Below, piece by piece: positions 35,510-45,318 of a stretch of DNA of 64,000 nt. The notes beneath the pieces are model-generated. The model searched no databases, was not told where the DNA came from, and saw nothing but the letters and a program-made list of their open reading frames with translations. The position numbers and the translations under genes were made by a program. Within the stretch, counting starts at the first letter, position 1; every line of letters starts with the position of its first letter. Location: contig JAMPBP010000001.1 of NCBI GenBank assembly GCA_023666645.1, positions 128,682 through 192,681 of the forward strand, written 5' to 3'. The stretch is from Clostridiales bacterium. Its GTDB lineage: Bacteria > Bacteroidota > Bacteroidia > Bacteroidales > Muribaculaceae.

Positions 35510-38326
35510 TTACTTTTCGGCAGCCTCCATGATTACCACTCGGTAGTTGCCCGATGCATTAAGGCTCTTCATAAAGTTCTGGATGTCTTCTACAGTGATT
35601 GAATTCAACACTTCGATTGAACCATTAAAAGTATCGACATTGTTAATCATAGAGTTGGCAATAGCCGACAACCAGGGGCTGTTCAGTTCCTGATTCTCCT
35701 TGACTTCCTTAACCATAAATTCCACAGCCTTGGCAACCTCCTCGGTTGTGACGTTCGACTCCATCAGTTTGAACTCGTTGGCAATAAAGTCGAGAACCTG
35801 CTGTTTCATCTCTGGCTTCATGGGGAATGACGTCTGCATCACTGCATTGGGTTCAGAAATGCGGCTCAAACTTCCCGATGCACCGATAGAATAAACAGCA
35901 CCCATTTCCTCTCGCACGGTGTCGAGCAGACGCTTACTCATAATCTGGCCGGCGATAGATGCGACCTTCTGTTCCTTGGATGTGTAAGGAAGCTGGGTGC
36001 TTGCTATGATAGCGACATAGGTCTGAGGAGTCTCCATGGGAGTGGTGAAATTATCGGTCTTGGTGCCGGTAGCCATGTCGAGGGCATGGTTCAGGATGAT
36101 ATTCTTTGTAGCCTTGGCAGCATCGGCAGGGAGAGTAGCAATATACTGCTCGACAAGAGGCTTGAATGTCTCCATATCGATATTTCCAACAAAGACAAAT
36201 GTGTAGTCAGCTGCGTTGGAAGTGGCATTATGGGCTATTTCAACAATCTTTTCACGATTGGCCGCATTGACTATTTCGGTGTCTACCATGCGTCGACGGG
36301 GAGTCGAGTACAGAGATTTGAGCAAATCGCGATTAAAGATAAACGAGGGATTCTTCTCCTGATTGGCAAGAGCACCATTGAGTATCTTCTGCAGAGCCTC
36401 ATATTCTCCATTATCGATAGTGAGGTTGGTAAATGTCATGTAGAGCAGTTCCATCATTGTAGGAAGATCCTTCACTGTGGTAGAACCGGAAACTTCACGC
36501 ACATAGTCCTCAATCGAAAGGTTTACACTTACCTGCTTACCCGCAAGATACTTGTCAAGGTCTTTGCTGGTATAGGTTCCCAGGCCGCGTGTGCCAAGGG
36601 CATATTCAAGGAATATGAGCTCATTGGCGAGGTCATCGGAGAGTGCCGATGAGCCACCCAGTGCAATAGCGTTCAATAGAATCTCATCATCTTTAAACTT
36701 TGTCGACTTGACGATAACCTTCACGCCATTGGAAAGTGTGAGCTCTGTAGCACCCCACTGGTTGAGAGCCTTCTCGGCCACAATCTTTCCGGGAGCCGGA
36801 AGCTGCTCGATAAGCGGTTCGGACTTGACCTCATCGACAAATGCCTCAATGTTCTCAGCATCGACTTTGGCAACAAGAGCTGCTATCTCAGCCTCAGTGG
36901 GAACGTGGATACCCTCAGCATCAGGCATCATGGCAAGGAATACCCGGTTATCGTTGGTAACAAGCTGGGCGAGCGTTTGATTGATTGCCTCCACAGGAAT
37001 CTGATTGGCAATCATATTCATTAGCTGATACTCGGTCTCTATGCCGGGAATGGGGTCATTGTCGATAAAGTTGCGTACGTACTCTTTCACATAAGCCTCG
37101 CTCTGACGGTTGTTGCGGTCATTATAAGCTTTCTCCAGACGCGAGAGATACTCGCTACGCACACGGTCATATTCAGTATGGGTGAATCCGCCACGCTGAG
37201 CACGCAAAAGCTCACGGTAAACCGATTCAAATGCAGGACATATATCACCATCCTTGGCCAAAGCCACGACAGTAAATGCATCCTTGGTCTTAGCAACCAG
37301 GAATTCTCCATAGTAAGAACCAGCCTGGGCAAACGGAGTAGAAGGGTCGGACATCATCTCGCTGAAACGATTGTTGAGCATCGAACCGATCATGTCAGTG
37401 ACATAGTTGTAAACGAGATAGGAAACATCGCCCTTAAGTGAATCAGGGAAGGCATCGGTCTTGAACATCATCTCGGCTATAACCTTGGTCTGTTCCTTAT
37501 CAGTACCTATAGCGTAGATTGTACCTTTGTTATCATCAACAGGGATATATACACGCTCCTTGGCATTCTCGGGCATCTTGATGGAAGAGAACATCTCCTT
37601 GATTTTATTCTCGATACGGTCGACATCAATATCACCTACGACGATGATACCCTGCTGGTCGGGACGATACCATGCCTCATAATAGTCACGAAGAGCCTGG
37701 GGATCGAAATTGTCGACAACCTCCATTGTTCCTATAGGCAAGCGGTAACCATACTTAGAGCCTGGATACATGATGGGAAGAAGATTCTCGAGGATACGCT
37801 GCTGTCCTACGTTAGTGCGGCGCCACTCCTCGTGGATTACACCACGCTCCTTGTTTATCTCTTCAGTATCAAGCAGAAGCGCGTCGGCCCAGTCGTGAAG
37901 GATAAGCAGACAGGAATCCTGGACACTCTCGCGGGCAACAGGTACGTTGGAAATATTGTACACGGTCTCATCGATTGAAGTGTAAGCGTTAAGGTTGTAA
38001 CCAAACTTCACGCCTACAGTCTCAAGCCAGTTGATAAGAGAATTCCCGGGAAAATTCTCAGTACCATTAAAACACATGTGCTCAAGGAAGTGAGCCAGAC
38101 CACGCTGGTTGTCCTCTTCAAGAGCTGACCCCACTTTCTGGGCGATATAGAAATCAGCCTGACCCTTTGGGGTTTCATTGTGGCGTATGTAATAGGTCAA
38201 ACCATTGGGCAACTGACCTATTCTTACCTGTGGGTCGACCGGCAGCGGCATCTGGGCGCTGACTGTCGTTCCAAGCATCAATATGGCTGCTAATGCCATG
38301 AATGCTTTGATTGCAATTTTCTTCAT
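35510..38326 (-). CDS. M16-family zinc metallopeptidase
   Basis: 938 residues, signal peptide 1-24 (VSA/QM). The inverted zinc motif HFLEH is at 79-83, with the distal Glu in the EEINKERGVIHEEW segment (about 155-167). The second half repeats the M16 fold without the zinc site, as in insulinase/pitrilysin proteins that carry both halves on one chain. Presumably degrades peptides in the periplasm. Transcribed alone between the lpx operon and the DUF3127 gene. Confidence 0.92.
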   Translation of the reverse strand: MKKIAIKAFMALAAILMLGTTVSAQMPLPVDPQVRIGQLPNGLTYYIRHNETPKGQADFYIAQKVGSALEEDNQRGLAHFLEHMCFNGTENFPGNSLINWLETVGVKFGYNLNAYTSIDETVYNISNVPVARESVQDSCLLILHDWADALLLDTEEINKERGVIHEEWRRTNVGQQRILENLLPIMYPGSKYGYRLPIGTMEVVDNFDPQALRDYYEAWYRPDQQGIIVVGDIDVDRIENKIKEMFSSIKMPENAKERVYIPVDDNKGTIYAIGTDKEQTKVIAEMMFKTDAFPDSLKGDVSYLVYNYVTDMIGSMLNNRFSEMMSDPSTPFAQAGSYYGEFLVAKTKDAFTVVALAKDGDICPAFESVYRELLRAQRGGFTHTEYDRVRSEYLSRLEKAYNDRNNRQSEAYVKEYVRNFIDNDPIPGIETEYQLMNMIANQIPVEAINQTLAQLVTNDNRVFLAMMPDAEGIHVPTEAEIAALVAKVDAENIEAFVDEVKSEPLIEQLPAPGKIVAEKALNQWGATELTLSNGVKVIVKSTKFKDDEILLNAIALGGSSALSDDLANELIFLEYALGTRGLGTYTSKDLDKYLAGKQVSVNLSIEDYVREVSGSTTVKDLPTMMELLYMTFTNLTIDNGEYEALQKILNGALANQEKNPSFIFNRDLLKSLYSTPRRRMVDTEIVNAANREKIVEIAHNATSNAADYTFVFVGNIDMETFKPLVEQYIATLPADAAKATKNIILNHALDMATGTKTDNFTTPMETPQTYVAIIASTQLPYTSKEQKVASIAGQIMSKRLLDTVREEMGAVYSIGASGSLSRISEPNAVMQTSFPMKPEMKQQVLDFIANEFKLMESNVTTEEVAKAVEFMVKEVKENQELNSPWLSAIANSMINNVDTFNGSIEVLNSITVEDIQNFMKSLNASGNYRVVIMEAAEK

Positions 38327-38429
38327 TGTCTCTTGTTTGAAATATAAATGTTTTGTTTTATCCTGAAGTATAGTCTTACTTTTCCAATACTCTTATATAT
38401 AAGTCGCTGTAAGATGCAAAAAGTTGCAA

Positions 38430-38464
38430 AACAGGGGCAAATACACCTCATGTGTATTGCCCCC
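38430..38464 (-). terminator. terminator of the lpx operon
   Basis: GTGTATTGCCCC (38452-38463) pairs with GGGGCAAATACAC (38434-38446) apart from one bulged base; on the minus strand a CTGTTTTG stretch follows. It lies 30 bases after the lpxA stop. Confidence 0.7.
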
Positions 38465-38493
38465 ATATTTTCAATCAGCTACAATATAGAGCG

Positions 38494-39276
38494 TTAGCAC
38501 CACTCGTAACCGCGTAAAATTCCGCGTTGAGAAGCGCGAGCAAACTCCAATATCTCATCGCGCACACCCGACTGGGGAATCTCGGCGACAATACGGTCAA
38601 GAGCATCGCTCACATTCATCTGCGACAGGTACAGATATCGGTAGGTTTCCTGAATCGTGTTAATATCCTCAGGTGAGAAATTGCGACGACGCAGACCCAC
38701 AATGTTGATACCGGTGTAGGCAATGGGATCACGGGCAGCTTTTACAAAAGGTGGAATATCCTTGTTTATTTTGGAACCACCCTGAATCATCACATGCGGA
38801 CCTATATGGCAGAACTGGTGAATAAGAGTACCACCACCTATAACTGCATGGTCGTCAATTATGACCTCACCTGCCACTTGTGTCGCATTGGATATGATGA
38901 CATAATCCTTTATGATGCAATCATGGGCTATGTGGCTGTAAGCCATTATGAGACAATTGCTGCCTATCACAGTCTTACCCTTCGAGGCAGTGCCGCGGTT
39001 CACCGTGACACACTCTCTGAGTGTAGTATTATCACCGATTATAGCCACTGTCTGTTCCCCTTTGAACTTCAGGTCCTGAGGGACTCCAGCTATGACCGCA
39101 CCGGGAAATACACGGCAATTCTTACCTATGCGTGCACCATTCATGATGGTGACATTGTTCTTTATTACAGTTCCGTCACCTATCTCGACATCTGCTTCCA
39201 CCACCGAGAATGGGCCTATCTCGACATTTTCACCAATTTTGGCATCGGGATGTACTATTGCTAGTTGATGTATCAT
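38494..39276 (-). CDS. lpxA: UDP-N-acetylglucosamine acyltransferase
   Basis: First enzyme of lipid A synthesis, adding a 3-hydroxyacyl chain to UDP-GlcNAc. 260 residues, left-handed beta helix of hexapeptide repeats (IHPDAKIGENVEIGPFSVVEADVEIGDGTVIKNNVTI), catalytic His in AYSHIAHDC, and the helical C-terminal domain (FSPEDINTIQETYRYLY). Starts four bases after the lpxC-fabZ stop. Confidence 0.95.
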   Translation of the reverse strand: MIHQLAIVHPDAKIGENVEIGPFSVVEADVEIGDGTVIKNNVTIMNGARIGKNCRVFPGAVIAGVPQDLKFKGEQTVAIIGDNTTLRECVTVNRGTASKGKTVIGSNCLIMAYSHIAHDCIIKDYVIISNATQVAGEVIIDDHAVIGGGTLIHQFCHIGPHVMIQGGSKINKDIPPFVKAARDPIAYTGINIVGLRRRNFSPEDINTIQETYRYLYLSQMNVSDALDRIVAEIPQSGVRDEILEFARASQRGILRGYEWC

Positions 39277-39280
39277 TGCT

Positions 39281-40663
39281 TTACTTATTTTTTACTATCT
39301 GAGCCATAAATTCACACTCGGTGACTATCTTCTCACCGACGAATGCATATCCTTTCATCATAGCACAACCGCGACGCATAGGTGTCATGAACGAAACATG
39401 GAATATCAGCGTGTCACCGGGAACTACTTTCTGGCGGAACTTGACATTGTCAATCTTCATGAAATAGGTCGAATAACGCTCTGGGTCATCAACTGTGTCA
39501 AGCACAAGCAGACCACCGGTCTGTGCCATAGCCTCGATCTGGAGCACACCGGGCATCACAGGCTCCTGAGGGAAATGGCCCTGGAAGAATGGCTCGTTGA
39601 TAGTCACATTCTTTACACCGACTATATAATTATCACCCTTGTCAATGATCTTGTCGACCATCGAGAAAGGATAGCGGTGGGGAAGAAGCTCGCGAATACG
39701 GTTGATATCCATTACCGGAGGCTCCGATGGATTGTAAACGGGAGCCTGAAGATCCTGGCGCTTTATATCCTTACGTATCTTCTTGGCAAGCGCGGTATTG
39801 AGAGAATGGCCGGGACGGGTTGCTATAACGCGTCCCTTGATAGGACGGCCTGTGAGTGCCAGATCACCGAGAACATCCATTAGCTTATGACGAGCCGGCT
39901 CGTTCTCGCTCGTGAGCGGTCGCTCATTGATAAATCCAAATTCCTGAACCTGAACACGGGGGGCATGCATAAGGTCAGCGATATGATCAATCTGATCCTG
40001 TTCCATAGGACTGTCATAGATTACAATAGCATTCTGGAGGTCACCACCTTTTATTAGATTGGCTTTGAGAAGGGGTTCAATCTCCCTCACGAAAACAAAT
40101 GTACGGGCTGTGCTTATCTGTTCAGGGAAATCCTTGATATCCTCAAGGGTTGCAAACTGGTTGGCAAGTACCGGTGATGCAAATCCCACTTTCACATCGA
40201 CAGTGAAATCATCATCGGGAAGCACAATAATCGACGAGCCGGTGCTGTCGTCACGCACCTCGATTTTCTGCTTCACAATGTAATATTCCTTATCACATTC
40301 CTGTTCCACAATACCTACCGCCGCGATTTTCTCGCAGAACTCGCGGGCACTACCATCAAGTATAGGCATCTCAGGACCGTTGATTTTGATAACTACATTA
40401 TCTATACCGGCGGCATACAACGCGGCCATCGCATGCTCGATAGTACTGATTTTCACATCTCCGTGACCTATGACGGTGCCTCGTGTAGTTTCCACAACAT
40501 TCTCGGCCAATGCATCTATGACGGGTTCCCCCTCTACATCGACACGGATAAACTTGTAACCGTGATTATCGGGAGCCGGCTCAAAAGTCGCCGTTATCTG
40601 TTTGCCTGAGTGAAGACCTTTACCTTCAACACTAAAAGGCCTACTCAAAGTAATCTGTTTCAT
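39281..40663 (-). CDS. lpxC/fabZ: LpxC-FabZ fusion: UDP-3-O-acyl-GlcNAc deacetylase / 3-hydroxyacyl-ACP dehydratase
   Basis: 460 residues from the ATG at 40663 (MKQITLSRPFSVEGKGLHSG), which is where LpxC homology begins; an upstream in-frame start at 40726 would add an unconserved basic tail. Residues 1 to about 300 are LpxC, the committed zinc deacetylase of lipid A synthesis, with STIEHAMAAL and HKLMDVLGDLALTG supplying metal ligands. Residues about 315-460 are FabZ with the hot-dog motif LLPHRYPFSMVDKI and GHFPQEPVMPGVLQIEAMAQ. The fusion is a hallmark of Bacteroidota. Confidence 0.96.
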   Translation of the reverse strand: MKQITLSRPFSVEGKGLHSGKQITATFEPAPDNHGYKFIRVDVEGEPVIDALAENVVETTRGTVIGHGDVKISTIEHAMAALYAAGIDNVVIKINGPEMPILDGSAREFCEKIAAVGIVEQECDKEYYIVKQKIEVRDDSTGSSIIVLPDDDFTVDVKVGFASPVLANQFATLEDIKDFPEQISTARTFVFVREIEPLLKANLIKGGDLQNAIVIYDSPMEQDQIDHIADLMHAPRVQVQEFGFINERPLTSENEPARHKLMDVLGDLALTGRPIKGRVIATRPGHSLNTALAKKIRKDIKRQDLQAPVYNPSEPPVMDINRIRELLPHRYPFSMVDKIIDKGDNYIVGVKNVTINEPFFQGHFPQEPVMPGVLQIEAMAQTGGLLVLDTVDDPERYSTYFMKIDNVKFRQKVVPGDTLIFHVSFMTPMRRGCAMMKGYAFVGEKIVTECEFMAQIVKNK

Positions 40664-40691
40664 CGCTTTTATATATTTTGTGATATTTTGC

Positions 40692-41714
40692 TTATTTACA
40701 TGCCGCTTTCTCAAGCTCATCAACACGCTTGTAAAGTTTGGCGAGATTCTTCACATAGACTGTCTGACGCGACCATTCAAGGGCGTCAATAGCAGGAGAG
40801 CCCATGATGGTGACCCCACCTTTCACATTGCCCGGAATACCGCTCTGGGCGCCAACCGACACATGATCACCCACGGTAATGTGACCAGCCATGCCCACTT
40901 GTCCGCCAAACATACAGTTGGAACCGACTTTGGTCGATCCGGCCACGCCACACTGCGATGCCATGACTGTGTCATGCCCTATCTCACAGTTATGGGCAAC
41001 CTGTATAAGATTGTCAAGCTTCACACCCTTTTCAATGCGGGTAGCTCCCATTGTAGCTCTGTCGATAGTGGTATTTGCTCCTACTTCCACATCATCGGCT
41101 ATCTCAACAATGCCAAGCTGTGGTATTTTATCATAGTGGCCATCATTGGGAGCAAAGCCAAATCCATCTGCTCCGATTACGACCCCGGCGTGAAGGATAC
41201 AGCGTTCACCTATCTTGCAACCGTGATACACCTTGACTCCGGGATAAAGTATCGTATTCTCGCCAACCACGACACCGGGGCCCACGTAGCATTGAGGGAA
41301 GATCTTTACGCCCTTACCGATATGGGCTCCGGCTCCTATATATGCAAAAGCCCCGACATAGACATCATCAGGCAATTGCACACCCTCGGCTACAAATGAA
41401 GGCTGCTCTATACCCTCGGGGAGATGCTGAGTCATTTTGGCCACCATCTCAAGAAGCATAGCTACTGTAGCATAGGGGTCGGCAACCCTGATCAGGGTTG
41501 CCTGAATATCATGCTCGGGGACAAAGTCATTGCTCACAAGAACAATCGAAGACTTTGTTGTATAGATATATGGGGTATATTTAGGATTGGCAAGGAATGA
41601 AATAGCGCCGGGCACGCCCTCCTCAATCTTGGCAAATGTGCTCACCGCTACATTACCATCACCCTCAACTGTGCCACTCACAAGAGCGGCTATCTGGTCG
41701 GCCGAAAATTGCAT
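40692..41714 (-). CDS. lpxD: UDP-3-O-acylglucosamine N-acyltransferase
   Basis: Third step of lipid A synthesis, N-acylation of the deacetylated sugar. 340 residues from the ATG at 41714 ([14 protein letters not shown]); the frame is open to 41753 but the extra residues are not family-like. N-terminal uridine-binding domain, then many hexapeptide repeats with catalytic His in [11 protein letters not shown], then a C-terminal helix. A TATCTTTG box at 41825-41818 on the minus strand may be the -7 element of the lpxD-lpxC/fabZ-lpxA operon. Confidence 0.95.
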   Translation of the reverse strand: MQFSADQIAALVSGTVEGDGNVAVSTFAKIEEGVPGAISFLANPKYTPYIYTTKSSIVLVSNDFVPEHDIQATLIRVADPYATVAMLLEMVAKMTQHLPEGIEQPSFVAEGVQLPDDVYVGAFAYIGAGAHIGKGVKIFPQCYVGPGVVVGENTILYPGVKVYHGCKIGERCILHAGVVIGADGFGFAPNDGHYDKIPQLGIVEIADDVEVGANTTIDRATMGATRIEKGVKLDNLIQVAHNCEIGHDTVMASQCGVAGSTKVGSNCMFGGQVGMAGHITVGDHVSVGAQSGIPGNVKGGVTIMGSPAIDALEWSRQTVYVKNLAKLYKRVDELEKAACK

Positions 41715-41892
41715 CTCGTTTTTATATAGTATATTTACAAGTCTATATTCCAATTAGTTAACATACGTCTTCTGTTTGTAAGTTTTTCACTCACCAACAT
41801 GTATGCACGCACGTGTGCAAAGATAGAAAAAACAATTGGGTTATTAAACTTTTTTCACAAATATTTAAAGATATGATGATTGCTTAACCAAA

Positions 41893-41955
41893 CAAAATGA
41901 AAAGCAGGCTGAATGGTCGGAGAGTTGCTTGCTCCTTTACATTCTACCTGCTTTT
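41893..41955 (-). terminator. terminator after ferritin
   Basis: AAAAGCAGG (41947-41955 on the minus strand) pairs with CCTGCTTTT (41908-41900), and inner GAATG/CATTC pairs extend the stem past a two-base internal loop. A T-rich stretch follows. It lies 70 bases after the ferritin stop and upstream of lpxD. Confidence 0.7.
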
Positions 41956-42024
41956 GGTATTTCCACCATCCTGAGGGTGTTTGACAGCTAATGCCATACA
42001 CTCTCAGTCGTCGGGATAGGGAAT

Positions 42025-42543
42025 TTACTTTGCTGCAAGAGGTGCCGGGGTACTGTATACACGAGCGGCGAGTTCCTTGTCAAACATATAAAGGCCGTAC
42101 CCGTTGTCACCTATTTTCTTCAATGTGTTGATATAGTCACCGGCCGTCTCCTCTTCCTCTACCTGCTCGTCAATGAACCATTTGAGCATGGATTGTGTGG
42201 CATAGTCTTTTTTCTCAGTTGCCAGAGCATATAGATTGTTGATGAGTTCGGTAACTTTATTCTCGTGGGCCAATGTCTTGGCAAAGGCATCAAGCGGTGT
42301 ATTCCACTCGGTGTCAACACCGGCAATGGGAGCGAGCACTACCTTGCCACCACGCGAATTAACATAGTTCATCATGATGGTTGCATGATCCTGCTCCTCC
42401 TTGAACTGAACGGCAAACCAATTGGCTATACCATTAAAGCCTTCGTGGGCGAAGTGCATGGACATTGAGAGATAGAGATAAGCCGACCAAAACTCGGCGT
42501 TAATTTGGGCATTGAATGCCTCTTCAATCTGTTTGTTTAACAT
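42025..42543 (-). CDS. ftnA: ferritin
   Basis: 172 residues, a four-helix bundle iron-storage protein. The ferroxidase residues are in INAEFWSAYLYLSMS, KEEQDHATIMM (E..H) and DEQVEEEETAGDYI. No haem-binding Met as in bacterioferritin is evident. Oxidises Fe(II) and stores iron in a 24-mer shell. Separated by 60 bases from the DUF6155 gene upstream; I see no clear promoter there. Confidence 0.93.
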   Translation of the reverse strand: MLNKQIEEAFNAQINAEFWSAYLYLSMSMHFAHEGFNGIANWFAVQFKEEQDHATIMMNYVNSRGGKVVLAPIAGVDTEWNTPLDAFAKTLAHENKVTELINNLYALATEKKDYATQSMLKWFIDEQVEEEETAGDYINTLKKIGDNGYGLYMFDKELAARVYSTPAPLAAK

Positions 42544-42603
42544 AATTAATTGATATAATAAACCTATAATCAGTTGTTTGTTTAAATTCCATCATGGAGT
42601 GGT

Positions 42604-43146
42604 TTACCTTTTAACGGGGTCAAGCGCTTTCGTTGTATTGTAGCCCTCCACGGTGTCCTTGACATGTCGCTTGAACCACCGGGTACCTATTTTGGAATCC
42701 TCGCTTGCCAATTTGGTCAACTGTACAAGCAGTTTGTCTGAAAAGCCGGCACTGTCGGCCACGGTCAATGCCTGGCTCACAATCTTTGACACAAGCGACC
42801 AGTGGGTATCAGAGAATTCAAGCATCATCTCAGCGACGGCAAGATTATGGACTGCCGTGTACAGAAATCTCACAAGCATCTCATCATCGGGACCATGCAT
42901 CGTGAATTCCTTAATCGCCTTGTTGATTATCGATACCCGAGCCTTGGAACTGTGATACTTGCTGCGGTTGGTTTCCTTGACGATAATCCTCATCTGCTTA
43001 TCAAACACCTTTTCCACGTCGGGATTAAGGAAATACTCAAAGTATTCCTTAATCGCGGGACGTGCGGCATAGGCATCGAGAATCACCTCTACGAGTTGAC
43101 CCGCAGTCATACCCGACAGTTCTTTTTTTAGCTGCGCCTTTGACAT
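42604..43146 (-). CDS. DUF6155-family protein
   Basis: 180 residues, helical, no signal peptide. The opening SKAQLKKELSGMTAGQLVEVILDAYAARPAIKEYFEYFLNPD and later KARVSIINKAIKEF resemble DUF6155, a small Bacteroidota family of unknown role. Starts 21 bases after the stop of the S9 peptidase gene. Confidence 0.65.
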   Translation of the reverse strand: MSKAQLKKELSGMTAGQLVEVILDAYAARPAIKEYFEYFLNPDVEKVFDKQMRIIVKETNRSKYHSSKARVSIINKAIKEFTMHGPDDEMLVRFLYTAVHNLAVAEMMLEFSDTHWSLVSKIVSQALTVADSAGFSDKLLVQLTKLASEDSKIGTRWFKRHVKDTVEGYNTTKALDPVKR

Positions 43147-43167
43147 TGTGCCCGGTTACATCAACTT

Positions 43168-45318
43168 TTACTGTTGAGTTTCTGAAGCAATGCTATCATC
43201 GGTATCAGACGATGGTTTAAGCCAGCGGTCGAGCCAACGGAAGAAAACACGTTGCCACAACACTGCATTCTGGGGTTTCAGGATCCAGTGGTTTTCGCCG
43301 GGGAATATCACCATCTCGGCGGGAACACCTCTGAGACGTGCGGCATTGAATGCCATCTCGCCCTGTGATGACAGTATGCGGTAGTCATATTCTCCGTGTG
43401 TCACGAGTATAGGCGCTGTCCAGCGGTCTACAAACTTATGGGGCGACATGGCAAATGTGCGTTGTGCAGCTGCATTATCCTTGTCCCAGGGTGCGCCACC
43501 CATATCCCAGTTGGCAAACCACATCTCCTCAGTCTCAAGATACTGGGCTTCCATATTGAAGATACCGGCATGGGCAATCAACGCGGCAAAACGTCCGTCA
43601 TGGTTACCGGCAAGCCAGTAAACCGAGAATCCGCCATAGCTGGCGCCCACAGCTCCGATGTGGTCACCATCGACATAGGGTTCCTGTTTCATATAATCGA
43701 CAGCACTCAGGTAGTCACGCATGTTCTGGCCGGGATAATCCTTGGATATCTGAGCATTCCACTCTGTGCCAAAACCTGGAAGGCCTCGACGATTGGGGGC
43801 TATGACGATATAACCATTGGAGGCCATCAGCGCAAAGTTCCAGCGATAACTCCAGAACTGACTCACGGCCTGCTGGGGACCACCCTGGCAATACAGGATG
43901 GCAGGATAACGGCGTGAGGCATCAAACTTGGGAGGATAAATCACCCATGTCGCCATGAGCTTGCCGTCGGTTGTGGGCACCTGGCGTAACTCCACACGTG
44001 GCATTTCAATCTTGGACAACAGCTCGGTGTTGACATCAGTCAATCTGGAAATTTGTCCGTCAATCGTATTGACTGCATATACCTCATTGGGTTCAACCAT
44101 AGAGTGGCGCAGTGTGATGAGGCAATCGTTGCCGGCCGGAGCGAGTGCAGCATAATCATATTGCCCTTCGGCCACTACCGACACCTGGCGAGACTCGACA
44201 TCGATACTGAATATCGGGGTCACGCCATCCTTGGCGGCAATAAAATAAATGGCCTTGCCATCGGGACGCCATGCCATGGCATCGGCTGTGTAATCCCAGT
44301 CGGCCGTGAGATCAATTTTTTCACCACTGGCCATATCAAGCGTAAAGATACGGTTTTTATCACTCTCATAGCCGTCGTGCTCCATGCTGAGCCATGCGAG
44401 CCGGCTACCGTCGGGGCTGAATGCAGGATTGGTGTCATAGCCCATCATACCCTCTGTGAGGCAACGGGTGGAACCGTCGGCGAGCTGATAAAGATAAAGG
44501 TTGGAGTCGGTCGATACGGCATATTCCAAACCGGTCTTCTTGCGGGATACATATACAAGAGACTTGCTGTCGGGAGCCCAGGAGAAAGACTCGATACCGC
44601 CAAAAGGCTTCATGGGACTCTCATATGGTTCATCGGCCATTATATCCTTAACATCGGAGACCTGTTTCCCGTCCCACTTGGCAAGGAATGGGTGAGGAAT
44701 CTCGACAACCCACTCGTCCCAATGTTTGTACATTAGGTCGTCAATGATACGGGCATCGGCCTTGGGCAGGTCGGGATATACATCCTGAGCCGTACGTCCA
44801 TACTTCACGCTTGAGATCAGGAGCACATGGCTGGCATCGGGCGAAAACAGGAATCCGGCGACTCCATTATCCATTGCCGACACTACATGGGCATCGGTCC
44901 CATCGGCTTTCATAACCCACAACTGGGGCTTGTCACCGTCGGTTGCTATGAATGCGATGCGCTCGCCTCCATCAATCCAGGTCGCTGAGTTCTCACTCTT
45001 GGCTGTGCGTGTGAGACGATGCATGTCGCTGCCATCGATATTCATCACATAGAGATCGGCATTGCTCTTGTTTTGTTCAATGCTTTCATAGCTCACTGAG
45101 TAGAGTACCTTTGATCCATCCGGCGAGACAACAGGGGAACTTACACGACCCAGTGCCTCGAGAGCCTCTATTGTAAACAGGCCGTTCTCGATATTGACTT
45201 CAGGGCGATCGATGATTTCTGCCCCGTCATTACCACCGGCCGCCGAGCCGCCACATGACGACAGCGTCAATAATGCAGCTGACATAGTAGCTAATGTTGT
45301 TGAAGTTAAACGATTCAT
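43168..45318 (-). CDS. S9-family prolyl-oligopeptidase-like lipoprotein
   Basis: 716 residues. Lipoprotein signal ending LLTLSSC (Cys about 22), so probably membrane-anchored. The first part is a propeller of PD40-type repeats (SPVVSPDGSKVLYSVSY, NPAFSPDGSRLAWLSM). The C-terminal hydrolase has S560 in GASYGGFS, Asp in HGEYDYRI and His in GENHWI. It is closer to acylaminoacyl-peptidase (S9C) than to DPP4: the DPP4 paired-glutamate motif is not present. Overlaps ygiQ upstream by four bases. Confidence 0.88.
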   Translation of the reverse strand: MNRLTSTTLATMSAALLTLSSCGGSAAGGNDGAEIIDRPEVNIENGLFTIEALEALGRVSSPVVSPDGSKVLYSVSYESIEQNKSNADLYVMNIDGSDMHRLTRTAKSENSATWIDGGERIAFIATDGDKPQLWVMKADGTDAHVVSAMDNGVAGFLFSPDASHVLLISSVKYGRTAQDVYPDLPKADARIIDDLMYKHWDEWVVEIPHPFLAKWDGKQVSDVKDIMADEPYESPMKPFGGIESFSWAPDSKSLVYVSRKKTGLEYAVSTDSNLYLYQLADGSTRCLTEGMMGYDTNPAFSPDGSRLAWLSMEHDGYESDKNRIFTLDMASGEKIDLTADWDYTADAMAWRPDGKAIYFIAAKDGVTPIFSIDVESRQVSVVAEGQYDYAALAPAGNDCLITLRHSMVEPNEVYAVNTIDGQISRLTDVNTELLSKIEMPRVELRQVPTTDGKLMATWVIYPPKFDASRRYPAILYCQGGPQQAVSQFWSYRWNFALMASNGYIVIAPNRRGLPGFGTEWNAQISKDYPGQNMRDYLSAVDYMKQEPYVDGDHIGAVGASYGGFSVYWLAGNHDGRFAALIAHAGIFNMEAQYLETEEMWFANWDMGGAPWDKDNAAAQRTFAMSPHKFVDRWTAPILVTHGEYDYRILSSQGEMAFNAARLRGVPAEMVIFPGENHWILKPQNAVLWQRVFFRWLDRWLKPSSDTDDSIASETQQ

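Noticed and set aside
40664..40726. A longer start for lpxC-fabZ
   Set aside because: The extra 21 residues are basic and unconserved; the ATG at 40663 gives the normal LpxC start.
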